Of a stretch of 64,000 bases of DNA, positions 18,126 through 26,319 are shown in pieces. Below the pieces are notes generated by a model, which was not told the DNA's origin, ran no database searches, and was given only the letters and a program-made list of their open reading frames with translations. Source of the stretch: Streptomyces rubrogriseus (lineage in GTDB: Bacteria > Actinomycetota > Actinomycetes > Streptomycetales > Streptomycetaceae). A program made the translations under genes and the position numbers. The stretch lies in assembly GCF_027947575.1 (NCBI RefSeq), contig NZ_CP116256.1:62001-126000 (forward strand). Direction: 5' to 3'. Numbering within the stretch: position 1 is the stretch's first letter; each line of letters begins with the position of its first letter.

Positions 18126-18776
18126 ATGACCACGGCAGTGAAGCAACCCCCCGCGGCGGACCGCGTCTACACCCACGTCAAGCAGGGCGTCCTGGAGCGC
18201 CGGTACGAGGGCGGGACGCTGCTCACCGAGGGTGAGCTGGCCGAGGCCGTGGGCGTCTCCCGCACTCCGGTGCGCGAGGCGCTGCTGCGGTTGGAGGTCG
18301 AGGGGCTGATCCGGCTCTACCCCAAGAAGGGCGCCCTGGTCCTGCCCGTCTCCGCGCAGGAGATCGCCGACGTGGTGGAGACCCGGCTGCTGGTCGAGGA
18401 GCACGCGGCCAGGAAGGCCGTACCCGCCCCGCCGGGGCTCGTGGAACGGCTGGAGGAACTGCTCGCCCGGCAGCAGGAGCAGGCCGCCGCCGGTGACTTC
18501 GCCGCCGCCTCCGTCACCGACCGGTGCTTCCACGCCGAGATCGTCCGCAGCGGCGGCAACGAGATCCTCTCCCGCCTCTACGACCAGCTCCGCGACCGCC
18601 AGTTGCGCATGGGCGTCGCCGTGATGCACTCCCACCCCGACCGGATCGCCCACACCCTCGCCGAGCACGAGGAGATCCTCGACGCGCTGCGTGCCGGGGA
18701 CGTGGAGGCGGCCGTCGCCGTGGTGGGCCGGCACGTGGGCTGGTTCTCGAACCTGGCGCGGGGGGAGGTCCGATGA
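18126..18776 (+). CDS. GntR-family regulator with FCD domain
   Basis: This 216-residue protein has a winged HTH at about 15-75, including L-A-E-A-V-G-V-S-R-T-P-V-R-E-A-L. An all-helical FCD ligand domain (about 85-210) carries metal-ligand-like D and H residues in D-R-C-F-H and H-E-E-I. FCD regulators sense small carboxylates or sugars. Its stop overlaps the ATG of the MFS gene (ATGA), so it most likely controls that transporter. ATG at 18126 is preceded by an AT-rich stretch TGTTGTATCTATCC that may hold the promoter or operator. Confidence 0.88.
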   Translation: MTTAVKQPPAADRVYTHVKQGVLERRYEGGTLLTEGELAEAVGVSRTPVREALLRLEVEGLIRLYPKKGALVLPVSAQEIADVVETRLLVEEHAARKAVPAPPGLVERLEELLARQQEQAAAGDFAAASVTDRCFHAEIVRSGGNEILSRLYDQLRDRQLRMGVAVMHSHPDRIAHTLAEHEEILDALRAGDVEAAVAVVGRHVGWFSNLARGEVR

Positions 18777-20083
18777 GTACGGCCACCTCGGCCGGCCGTG
18801 CCCTGCCCGGTGATCCGGCCGGGGGCCGGCGCGCGATCGCCGTATGGGGCATCGGCGTCTCCGTCTACTTCGTCGCCGTCATCTTCCGCACGTCCCTCGG
18901 GGTCGCCGGTCTCGACGCCGCCGACCGCTTCCACGTCAACGCCTCCGCGCTGTCCACCTTCTCCATCCTCCAGCTGCTGGTCTACGCCGGCATGCAGATA
19001 CCCGTCGGCCTGCTGGTCGACCGGCTCGGCACCAAGAAGGTGCTGGGCCTCGGCGTCGTGCTCTTCACGGCGGGTCAGCTGGGCTTCGCCTTCTCCCCGT
19101 CGTACGGCATGGCGCTGGCCTCGCGGGCGCTGCTGGGCTGCGGGGACGCGATGACGTTCATCAGCGTGCTGCGGCTGGGCACCCGGTGGTTCCCGGCCCG
19201 GCGCGGGCCGATGGTGGCCCAGCTCGCCGGTCTCGTCGGCATGGCGGGCAACCTGGTCTCCACGCTCGTCCTCGCCCGGCTGCTGCACGGCATCGGCTGG
19301 ACCGCGGCGTTCGCGGGCAGCGCGCTGGCGGGTGTCGTCGTCTTCGTCCTGCTGCTGCTCTTCCTCAAGGACCACCCCGAGGGCCACGAGCCGGAGCCGC
19401 TGCCGCACCAGGGGGCCGCGTACGTACGGCGGCAGATCGCGATGTCCTGGCGGGAGCCGGGGACGCGGCTCGGGCTGTGGGTGCACTTCACCACCCAGTT
19501 CCCGGCGATGGTGTTCCTGCTGCTGTGGGGGATGCCGTTCCTGGTCGAGGCGCAGGGGCTGACCCGGGCCACGGCCGGCACGCTGCTCACCCTCGTCGTG
19601 CTGTCCAACATGGCCGTCGGCCTGGTCTACGGCCAGGTCATCGCCCGGCACCACGCGGCGCGGCTGCCGCTGGCGCTCGGCACGGTGGGGGCGACGGCGC
19701 TGCTCTGGGCGGCGACGCTGGCCTACCCGGCCGAGCACGCGCCGATGTGGCTGCTGGTGGTGCTGTGCACGGTGCTGGGGGCGTGCGGCCCTGCCTCGAT
19801 GATCGGCTTCGACTTCGCGCGGCCGGCGAATCCGGCGGAGCGGCAGGGGACGGCGTCCGGGATCACCAACATGGGGGGCTTCGTGGCGTCGATGACCACG
19901 TTGTTCGCGGTGGGGGTGCTGCTGGACGCGACGGGGGACGACTACGGGGTGGCGTTCTCGTCGGTGTTCGTGTTGCAGGCGCTCGGTGTCACGCAGATCC
20001 TGCGGTTGCGCAAGCGGGCCGCGCTGCGGGAGCGGGAGCGGTTGGTCGCGAGCCGGGTGGAGAAGGTGCACGTGCCGGTGTAG
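18773..20083 (+). CDS. MFS transporter
   Basis: This 436-residue major-facilitator protein has about twelve transmembrane helices. The loop 2-3 motif appears as G-L-L-V-D-R-L-G-T-K-K-V-L. An arginine-rich cytoplasmic loop follows TM6 (Y-V-R-R-Q-I). The C-terminus is basic. It is translationally coupled to the upstream GntR-FCD regulator, which probably senses the transported compound or its precursor. The substrate is not deducible. Confidence 0.88.
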   Translation: MSTATSAGRALPGDPAGGRRAIAVWGIGVSVYFVAVIFRTSLGVAGLDAADRFHVNASALSTFSILQLLVYAGMQIPVGLLVDRLGTKKVLGLGVVLFTAGQLGFAFSPSYGMALASRALLGCGDAMTFISVLRLGTRWFPARRGPMVAQLAGLVGMAGNLVSTLVLARLLHGIGWTAAFAGSALAGVVVFVLLLLFLKDHPEGHEPEPLPHQGAAYVRRQIAMSWREPGTRLGLWVHFTTQFPAMVFLLLWGMPFLVEAQGLTRATAGTLLTLVVLSNMAVGLVYGQVIARHHAARLPLALGTVGATALLWAATLAYPAEHAPMWLLVVLCTVLGACGPASMIGFDFARPANPAERQGTASGITNMGGFVASMTTLFAVGVLLDATGDDYGVAFSSVFVLQALGVTQILRLRKRAALRERERLVASRVEKVHVPV

Positions 20084-20104
20084 GCACCCGGCGTGGGTGC
20101 GGGC

Positions 20105-20195
20105 CGGGCTGGGGGCTGCCGCCCCCCGACCCCCGCTTCGGCCTGAACGGCCTCGTCCTCAAACTCCCCCAGAGGGGGCACCCCCAACGGGCTAG
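20105..20195. repeat. Streptomyces-type interspersed intergenic repeat
   Basis: The segment runs GGGGGCTGCCGCCCCCCGAC, then CCCCGCTTCGGCCTGAACGG, then CCTCGTCCTCAAAC. I recognise this as a module that recurs between genes in many Streptomyces genomes, usually ending in ACGGGCTG; here the 3' part is diverged. It lies between two convergent genes and can form hairpins, so it may act as terminator. Recognition is from memory, not a search. Confidence 0.5.
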
Positions 20196-20199
20196 AAAC

Positions 20200-21024
20200 T
20201 CACGGCGTCACGGTGAAGTGGCGCAGGATCGCCGCCGCCAGGTCCGGGTCGCCCTCCGTCTTGATGCGGTCCGCCGCCGCCTCCGGGGTCACCCGGCCGC
20301 AGGCCAGGCGGAAGTACGTCTCCCAGTCGAGGGTGAGGGTGGCGGCGGGGCCGAGGGCCGGGGACGATTCGAGGGTGCCGCGGCCCTGGATGTCGACGCG
20401 GATGGTACGCAGGAACTCGACCGGGCCGTGCACGTCGAAGACGACGGCCGAGCTGCGCGGCGCGTCCGCCCGCTCGGCGACGACGGCGGGCAGTTCGCCG
20501 AGCAGCACGTCGCGGGCGACGTGGGCGCCGGGGGAGTCGAGGTTGCCGGGGCGGCCGAGGGCCGTGCGCAGGTCCTGCTCGTGCGCCCACACGTCGAAGG
20601 CGTGCCGGCGCATCGCCTCCTCCAGGGTCAGCTCGGTGCCGAGCGGGCCGCGCACCTTCGTGCCGGGGTCCCGCGACTCGTTCCGCAGCTGGCGGTTGCG
20701 CCGGATGATCATGTACTCCAGCTCGGACGTCATCTCCGGCGCCGTGTGGTGGCGGCGGACGTCGACCTGCATCTCCATGTAGCGCTGGTGGTCGTTGGTG
20801 ACGTGGTAGAGGTCGCGCGGGAGGGTGTGGATGGGGCGGGGGTCGCCGAGCATCTCGGAGTCCAGACCCAGGACGTGCGAGACGATGTCGCGCACCGACC
20901 AGCCCGGGCAGGGGGTCCGGCGGTTCCACTCTGCCTCCACAAGCGGCTGGACCAGCTCGGATATCGCCTCGATGGAGTGAGTCCAGGCGTCGGCGTAGGG
21001 CTGGAGGGCGGGATGCAGACTCAC
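20200..21024 (-). CDS. Maleylpyruvate isomerase-family mycothiol-dependent protein (DinB-like)
   Basis: This 274-residue protein has an N-terminal MDMPI_N four-helix domain. It contains the motif W-N-R-R-T-P-C-P-G-W-S-V-R-D-I-V-S-H-V, and its metal-binding histidines include H in D-I-V-S-H and in R-R-H-A-F-D-V-W-A-H-E-Q-D. The C-terminal sterol-carrier-like domain is less conserved. Family enzymes use mycothiol, the actinobacterial thiol, for isomerisation or detoxification. The specific reaction is unknown. It is divergent from the nitrilase-family gene. Confidence 0.82.
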   Translation of the reverse strand: MSLHPALQPYADAWTHSIEAISELVQPLVEAEWNRRTPCPGWSVRDIVSHVLGLDSEMLGDPRPIHTLPRDLYHVTNDHQRYMEMQVDVRRHHTAPEMTSELEYMIIRRNRQLRNESRDPGTKVRGPLGTELTLEEAMRRHAFDVWAHEQDLRTALGRPGNLDSPGAHVARDVLLGELPAVVAERADAPRSSAVVFDVHGPVEFLRTIRVDIQGRGTLESSPALGPAATLTLDWETYFRLACGRVTPEAAADRIKTEGDPDLAAAILRHFTVTP

Positions 21025-21205
21025 GGAACGGGACCCCTCGGCGGTCGGTACACGGGCGGTTGGTGGCGGCGGTGCCAGTGGCGGTGGCGGCAGTCGGCGG
21101 GTGTCTTGGAACGCTAAGTTACGCTGCTGTGCGGCACCCCGGCAGTGCTTTCGTGTGACGATCGTAGGCCCGTGTGGACGGCTCGAATGCCAGGACGGTG
21201 GTAGT

Positions 21206-21997
21206 GTGCGCGCCTCTTTGATTCAAATCGCCGTGAACGAGGACGAAACGGTCGAAGCGCGTCGCGCGCGGGCGGCGGCTCTGGTAAGGGAGCAGGCGGG
21301 CGCCGACCTCGTCGTGCTGCCGGAGCTGTGGACCACGGGCGCGTTCGCCTTCGAGGAGTTCGACGCGGCGGCCGAGCCGCTGCGGGGCCCGACGTACGAG
21401 GCGATGGCGAAGGCGGCGAGCGACGCCGGCGTGTGGCTGCACGCCGGGTCGGTGCCCGAACGCGGCCCGGACGGGCGGCTCTACAACACCTCTCTCGTCC
21501 TCTCCCCCGCCGGTGATCTCACCGCCTCCTACCGCAAGATCCACCGCTTCGGCTTCGACAAGGGCGAGGCCGTGCTGATGGGCGCGGGGCGCGAGCCGGT
21601 GACGGTCCGGCTGCCGGACACCACCCTCGGCGTGGCGACCTGCTACGACCTGCGCTTCCCGGAGCTCTTCCGCTCCCTCGTCGACGCCGGTGCCGAGATC
21701 CTGGTCGTCCCGGCGGGCTGGCCCGAACGCCGCCGGGCCCACTGGACGCTCCTGGCCCAGGCGCGGGCCGTGGAGAACCAGGCCTTCGTGCTCGCCTGCG
21801 GAACGGCCGGGACGCACGCCGGGGTTCCGCAGGCCGGTCACTCGATCGTGGTGGATCCCTGGGGCGAGGTGCTCGCGGAGGCCGGTGCGGACGAGGAGGT
21901 CCTCGCGGTGGAGTTCGACCCGGAGCGGGTGGCGCGGACCCGGGAGCAGTTCCCGGCCCTGAAGGACCGGGTGCTGGGGCTGGAGCCGCCGCGCTGA
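21206..21997 (+). CDS. Carbon-nitrogen hydrolase (nitrilase superfamily)
   Basis: This 263-residue cytoplasmic amidase-like enzyme has catalytic triad E40 (V-V-L-P-E-L-W), K111 (S-Y-R-K-I-H) and C146 (V-A-T-C-Y-D-L-R-F-P-E-L-F). The arrangement is closest to omega-amidase/NIT2-like and Nit1-like proteins that act on small omega-amides or deaminated glutathione. GTG at 21206 was chosen because upstream codons have poor coding character. The ribosome site AGGA is distant and weak. Confidence 0.88.
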   Translation: MRASLIQIAVNEDETVEARRARAAALVREQAGADLVVLPELWTTGAFAFEEFDAAAEPLRGPTYEAMAKAASDAGVWLHAGSVPERGPDGRLYNTSLVLSPAGDLTASYRKIHRFGFDKGEAVLMGAGREPVTVRLPDTTLGVATCYDLRFPELFRSLVDAGAEILVVPAGWPERRRAHWTLLAQARAVENQAFVLACGTAGTHAGVPQAGHSIVVDPWGEVLAEAGADEEVLAVEFDPERVARTREQFPALKDRVLGLEPPR

Positions 21998-22016
21998 GCG
22001 CACTGTGTGAGGAGCC

Positions 22017-22523
22017 GTGACCCAGCGTGTTTGGCGCTCGGTCGCGGCGCCCAGAATTACGGGTATGGCACGCACCAGTACCTCCGCCGTCCGCCGCGTC
22101 CGGGTGGAACCCGCCGGTGCCCACTTCGCGTCGGCGTTCGCGCTTCCGCTCGCGGGGCTTCCCCGCCGTACGGCCGAGCAGTGGGCGCGGACCACCTTCG
22201 AGGACACCCCCGCGCCGCTGCGCACCCTGCTCCGGGTGGGCTGGTCGGGCGTGCTCGGCCTGCGCCTGGGACCGAGGGTCTCGGCACGGCACGTGATCGG
22301 GTGGCGCACGGTGGAGTCCGCGCCGGACCGCATCGCCGTGGAGGCCCGCGCCCCGTCGCTGACCGTCCGCAACGTCGTGACCGTCGACGCCGCGCGGCTG
22401 CTCTGGGCGACGTACGTGCGCTTCGAGGACCGCAGCGGCCGGATGCTGTGGTCCCTGGCCGCGCCGGTGCATCACCTGGTCGTGCCGCTGCTCCTCGGCC
22501 GCGCCGTCCGCCGCACGGCCTGA
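22017..22523 (+). CDS. Conserved hypothetical protein, DUF2867-like
   Basis: This 168-residue soluble protein of unknown function has a beta-rich pattern: R-H-V-I-G-W-R-T-V-E-S, then I-A-V-E-A-R, then W-A-T-Y-V-R-F. A hydrophobic C-terminus (H-H-L-V-V-P-L-L-L-G) resembles DUF2867/SRPBCC-type proteins. GTG at 22017 has a good GAGGAG site. An in-frame ATG at 22065 is preceded by AGAATTACGGGT, which could be a leaderless promoter, so the true start may be 48 bp later. Confidence 0.65.
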   Translation: MTQRVWRSVAAPRITGMARTSTSAVRRVRVEPAGAHFASAFALPLAGLPRRTAEQWARTTFEDTPAPLRTLLRVGWSGVLGLRLGPRVSARHVIGWRTVESAPDRIAVEARAPSLTVRNVVTVDAARLLWATYVRFEDRSGRMLWSLAAPVHHLVVPLLLGRAVRRTA

Positions 22524-22545
22524 GGAGCCGCCGGCCCGCCGGACC

Positions 22546-23040
22546 TCAGTCGTCCTCCCGCTCCTTCTCCGCCAGGTGGATCACGCACACCGTCAGGGCG
22601 ATCAGCAGCGCCGGGTCCGCGTCGTCCCGTACGACGTCCACGCCGTAGGTGTCCCGGAGGGTCAGCCAGCGCCGGGAGGCGACGGCCAGCAGTTCGCCGT
22701 CGTACTCGATGGCGAACTCCCGGTCGAGGATCTTGCCGCTGACGTCGAGTTCGGTGCCGTCGGCCAGGACGACCCGGTAGTGGTTGCGCAGCAGGGAGAG
22801 ACGTTTGCGCTTGATGCGGGCCAGGGGCTCGCCGGCCCGTTCGATCACCATCGTGTCGCGCAGGGCGAACATCTTCTGGTGGATGTCGATGAGCACCCGT
22901 CCCTGGGCGTCCTTCAGCTCCCAGGTGTCCCGCAGCCGCATCGCCTTGCCGTCGACGAGGAAGACCTTGTTGCCCTGGTCGTCCTCGATCCAGTAGTCGT
23001 CACCGATACCGAGGAGCCGGTCGTACACGAGGAATCTCAT
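22546..23040 (-). CDS. LURP-one-related (DUF567) family protein
   Basis: This 164-residue protein has the tubby-like beta-barrel repeats of the LURP-one family: F-L-V-D-G-K-A-M-R-L-R-D-T, then L-I-D-I-H-Q-K, then R-D-T-M-V-I-E-R. A final amphipathic helix follows. No function is established in bacteria; lipid or membrane association is possible by analogy with the tubby fold. ATG at 23040 overlaps the stop of the GlxA-type regulator by 4 bp, so both are in one operon. Confidence 0.85.
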   Translation of the reverse strand: MRFLVYDRLLGIGDDYWIEDDQGNKVFLVDGKAMRLRDTWELKDAQGRVLIDIHQKMFALRDTMVIERAGEPLARIKRKRLSLLRNHYRVVLADGTELDVSGKILDREFAIEYDGELLAVASRRWLTLRDTYGVDVVRDDADPALLIALTVCVIHLAEKEREDD

Positions 23041-24041
23041 GTTCTGACCGCTTCCCCCGTACCCGTCCCGAAACGCCGCCGGTAGGCCGACGGGCTGAGT
23101 CCCGTCTCGCGTCGCAGCCGCGCCCTGAGGTTCGCGGCGGTCCCCAGTCCGCTGCGCGCCGCCACCGCGTCCAGCCGCTCCTCCCCGCGCTCGATCAGCC
23201 GCCGTGCGAGGGTCACGCGCTCGGCGGTCAGCCAGGCGAGGGGCGTCGTCCCGAGCTGCGCCCGGAACCGCCGGTGCAGCGTGGCCGGGGACACCGCCGC
23301 GCGCGCCGCCAGGTCCGTCACCGTCAGCGGCTCACCCAGACGCTCCTGCGCCCACGCCAGCAGGGGCGCCAGCGACTCGTCCGGCACGTCCGGCACCGGC
23401 CGCTCCACGAACTGCCGCTGACCGCCGTCCCGGTGCGCGGCGAACACCAGGCGCCGGGACACGGCGTTCGCGATCTCGGCGCCGTGGTCCCGGCGCCAGA
23501 GGTGCAGTCCGAGGTCCAGTGCCGCCGCGCTGCCCGCGGCGGTGAGAACGTCGCCGTCGTCCACGAACAGCACGTCCGGTTCGAGCCGGACGCGGGGGTG
23601 CAGCCGGCGGAAGGACTCCGCCCACAGCCAGTGGGTCGCGGCCCGCCGCCCGTCCAGGAGACCGGCCTCGGCGAGTGCGAAGCTGCCGGTGCACAGGCTC
23701 ACCACGCGTGCGCCGCGGGCGTGTGCGCGCCGGATGGCGTCGAGCACGGCGGGGACGCGCGGCACCACGTTGTCCGGCCGGCCGGGCACGACGAGGGTGT
23801 CCGCGTCGTCCGCGGCGTCCAGCCCCGGCACGTCGGTGAGGGTGAAGAACCCGTGATTCATGCGGATCCCGGGACTCGGAGCGCACAGCGTCACCTCGTA
23901 CAGCGGCTCCGGCAGCCCCAGCTCGGGCCGCGGCAGCCCGAACAGCTCGGTGGCGCAGCCGACCTCGAACGGGTTGGTGCCCTCGTCGACGATCACCGCG
24001 ACACGATGCGGGCGCGAGGGCTGAGAGGATCCTTGCGACAT
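23037..24041 (-). CDS. GlxA-type AraC regulator with DJ-1/PfpI domain
   Basis: This 334-residue regulator has an N-terminal DJ-1/PfpI amidotransferase-like domain (about 10-190) containing V-V-S-L-C-T-G-S-F-A-L-A with the nucleophile-elbow cysteine. Two AraC helix-turn-helix motifs follow in about 225-325: L-T-V-T-D-L-A-A-R-A-A-V-S-P-A-T-L-H-R-R-F and a second one. Cysteine is retained, but enzymatic activity is usually absent in this family. It is operonic with the LURP-one gene and divergent, by only 51 bp, from a cupin gene that may be its target. Confidence 0.9.
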   Translation of the reverse strand: MSQGSSQPSRPHRVAVIVDEGTNPFEVGCATELFGLPRPELGLPEPLYEVTLCAPSPGIRMNHGFFTLTDVPGLDAADDADTLVVPGRPDNVVPRVPAVLDAIRRAHARGARVVSLCTGSFALAEAGLLDGRRAATHWLWAESFRRLHPRVRLEPDVLFVDDGDVLTAAGSAAALDLGLHLWRRDHGAEIANAVSRRLVFAAHRDGGQRQFVERPVPDVPDESLAPLLAWAQERLGEPLTVTDLAARAAVSPATLHRRFRAQLGTTPLAWLTAERVTLARRLIERGEERLDAVAARSGLGTAANLRARLRRETGLSPSAYRRRFGTGTGEAVRT

Positions 24042-24092
24042 ATGCGATTCCTAGCACTCGTCCGCGCCCCTGTCACCCCGGACGATGGCGCC

Positions 24093-24497
24093 ATGACTCA
24101 GGAACCGATCTCCTTGACCTCCGCCCTCGCCTCCTTCGCCGAGCAGTGGAGCCCCCGTATCGTCACCGCCGTCAACGACTACGACGTCCGCATCGCGAAG
24201 GTCGAGGGCGAGCACGTATGGCACGTGCACGACCACACCGACGAGTTCTTCCTCGTCCTCGACGGCGAACTGCACATCGGCCTGCGCGAGCCCGCCGGCG
24301 AGCGCGTCGTCGTCCTGCCGAAGGGCTCCGTCTTCACCGTCCCGCGCGGCACGGAACACAAGCCGTACGCGCCCGTTCCCACGGCCATCCTGCTGTTCGA
24401 ACCGACCGGAACACTCACCGTCGGCGACCGTCACGACGAGGTGCCGGACCATGTGGACGCGACCAGCGGACACGCGCTGACCCCGGGCGCCTGCTGA
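24093..24497 (+). CDS. Small cupin-domain protein
   Basis: This 134-residue single-domain cupin has the metal-binding motif 1 H-V-H-D-H-T-D-E-F-F and motif 2 P-R-G-T-E-H-K-P-Y. Both histidine-rich motifs are intact, so it probably holds Fe, Mn or Ni in a beta-barrel. The start ATG is 52 bp from the divergent GlxA-type gene, so the promoters overlap and co-regulation is likely. The substrate is unknown. Confidence 0.85.
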   Translation: MTQEPISLTSALASFAEQWSPRIVTAVNDYDVRIAKVEGEHVWHVHDHTDEFFLVLDGELHIGLREPAGERVVVLPKGSVFTVPRGTEHKPYAPVPTAILLFEPTGTLTVGDRHDEVPDHVDATSGHALTPGAC

Positions 24498-24556
24498 CCG
24501 AACCGTGAGGAGGGCGGGGCGAAGCCGGGGCGGCGCCGGTGGGCTCCCCGGTGCCG

Positions 24557-24808
24557 TCAGGCGCCGTAGCCGTCGCGGTAGCCGTCCTGCGTGGGGTGGT
24601 GGGGCCGTTCCTCGACGACCGGGGTCGTCGGCGGCATCACGACGCGGCGGCGCCGGGCGATGCTGCTGAACGTGGCGACGCCGATCAGGCCGACGACCAT
24701 GAAGATCACGCCGACCAGGTCGAGGTTGACGCCCTGCATGTCCCAGTCGGTCGCGAACGTGAGGATGGCTCCCACGGCGATGAGGATGATGCACCCGCCG
24801 AGGCCCAT
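24557..24808 (-). CDS. Small two-helix membrane protein (DUF6458-like)
   Basis: This 83-residue protein has TM1 at about 2-20 (G-G-C-I-I-L-I-A-V-G-A-I-L) and TM2 at about 28-48. An Arg-rich stop-transfer and a hydrophilic tail rich in Pro, Tyr and Gly follow. The layout resembles small actinobacterial DUF6458 proteins. The function is unknown. Confidence 0.75.
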   Translation of the reverse strand: MGLGGCIILIAVGAILTFATDWDMQGVNLDLVGVIFMVVGLIGVATFSSIARRRRVVMPPTTPVVEERPHHPTQDGYRDGYGA

Positions 24809-24922
24809 GAGTGTTGCCTCCCTGTCAGATCCGGTCGGTTCCGGGTTTCCGGCCGATCCGGTTCCGTGCGGGTACCCCCGGCTTCAACCCTCATGCCGTG
24901 GGGCGGGGTTGCGCCCTTGCGG

Positions 24923-26221
24923 CTACGGCTGGAGGAAGGCCACCAGCGCGTTGGCCAGCAGGTGCGGGTCGTCGGCGCCGCACAACTCCCGGGCGCTGTG
25001 CATCGACAGGATGGCCACGCCGATGTCGACGGTGCTGATGCCGTGCCGGGCCGCGGTGATGGGGCCGATGGTCGTGCCGCACGGCATGGAGTTGTTGGAG
25101 ACGAAGGTCTGGAAGGGGATGTCCGCCTTCTCGCAGGCGGCGGCGAACACGGCGCGGCCCGAACCGTCGGTGGCGTAGCGGTTGTTGACGTTGACCTTGA
25201 GGATGGGGCCGCCGTTGACCCGCGGGTGGTGCGTCGGGTCGTGCCGTTCCGCGTAGTTGGGGTGGACGGCGTGGCCCGTGTCGGAGGACAGGCAGACGGT
25301 GCCGGCGAAGGCACGCGCCCGGTCCTCGTAGGAGCCGCCGCGCGCGAACACGGAGCGCTCCAGCACACCGCCGAGCAGCGGTCCGTCGGCGCCGGTGTCC
25401 GACTGGGAGCCGGTCTCCTCGTGGTCGAAGGCGGCCAGCACGGGGATGTAGGGGAGGTCGGCGCCGGAGGCCGCGACCGAGGCCAGGGCGGCCGTCCCGG
25501 CGTGCACGGACAGCAGGTTGTCCATCCGCGGGCCCGCCACCAGCTCCCGGTCGCGGCCCAGGTACGCCGGGGGCTCCACGGAGTGCGTCATCAGGTCCCA
25601 GCCGGTGACCTCGCCGCGGGCGAGGCCCGCCTCGTCCTCCAGGAAGGCGATCAGGTCCCCGTCGCGCACGGTGTCGCCCAGGCCCCAGACGGGCTGGAGG
25701 TGGCGCTGCTTGTCGAGCTTGAGGCCCTCCGTGGAGACGTTGCGGTCCATGTGGATGGCGAGTTGCGGGACGCGCAGCAGCGGGCGGTCGACGTTGACCA
25801 GGCGGGTGGAGCCGTCGCGCAGCGAGAGCCGGCCGGCCAGGCCCAGGTCCCGGTCGAGCCAGGAGTTCATCAGCGGGCCGCCGTAGATCTCCACGGCGAC
25901 CTGGCGCCAGCCGTGCGCCCCGGTGTCCGGGCGGGGCTTGACGCGCAGGTTGGGGGAGTCGGTGTGGGCGCCGACGATGCGGAAGGGGGTGTGCGCCGCG
26001 GCGCCCTCCGGGACGTACCAGGCGACGATCGCACCGCCGCGCAGCACGTACTTGCCGCCGCTGGTGGCCTCCCAGGCGTCGGTCTCCGCGACCTGGCGGA
26101 AACCGGCCTTCTCCAGCCGCGCGGCGGCGCTCGCCACGGCGTGGTACGGGGTCGGGCTCGCCGACAGGAAGGTCATCAGGTCGTCGGTGTGGCCGCGGTC
26201 GAAGCGGGAGGGTGCGCTCAT
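24923..26221 (-). CDS. M18 family aspartyl-type aminopeptidase
   Basis: This 432-residue dinuclear zinc aminopeptidase carries metal and catalytic motifs G-A-H-T-D-S-P-N (first zinc ligand and catalytic Asp), F-D-H-E-E-T-G-S (Glu pair), S-S-D-T-G-H-A-V-H-P-N, and the late I-G-V-A-I-L-S-M-H-S-A-R-E. It releases N-terminal residues from peptides in the cytoplasm and forms large tetrahedral oligomers in known members. ATG at 26221 starts M-S-A-P-S-R-F-D-R-G-H. Confidence 0.93.
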   Translation of the reverse strand: MSAPSRFDRGHTDDLMTFLSASPTPYHAVASAAARLEKAGFRQVAETDAWEATSGGKYVLRGGAIVAWYVPEGAAAHTPFRIVGAHTDSPNLRVKPRPDTGAHGWRQVAVEIYGGPLMNSWLDRDLGLAGRLSLRDGSTRLVNVDRPLLRVPQLAIHMDRNVSTEGLKLDKQRHLQPVWGLGDTVRDGDLIAFLEDEAGLARGEVTGWDLMTHSVEPPAYLGRDRELVAGPRMDNLLSVHAGTAALASVAASGADLPYIPVLAAFDHEETGSQSDTGADGPLLGGVLERSVFARGGSYEDRARAFAGTVCLSSDTGHAVHPNYAERHDPTHHPRVNGGPILKVNVNNRYATDGSGRAVFAAACEKADIPFQTFVSNNSMPCGTTIGPITAARHGISTVDIGVAILSMHSARELCGADDPHLLANALVAFLQP

Positions 26222-26241
26222 GGGGTTCACCTTAACGACGT

Positions 26242-26281
26242 ACGAGGGCCCGCTTCCCGTCTGGCGGGAGCGGGCCCTCGT
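26242..26281. terminator. Hairpin terminator after the acyl-CoA dehydrogenase gene
   Basis: ACGAGGGCCCGC pairs with GCGGGCCCTCGT, with a further TCCCG/CGGGA inner pairing. It lies between the minus-strand acyl-CoA dehydrogenase stop (26320) and the aminopeptidase start, and probably separates their transcripts. Confidence 0.8.
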
Positions 26282-26319
26282 GGGGGTGTGCGGAACGGGC
26301 TTCTGGCGCGGGGCCCGTC

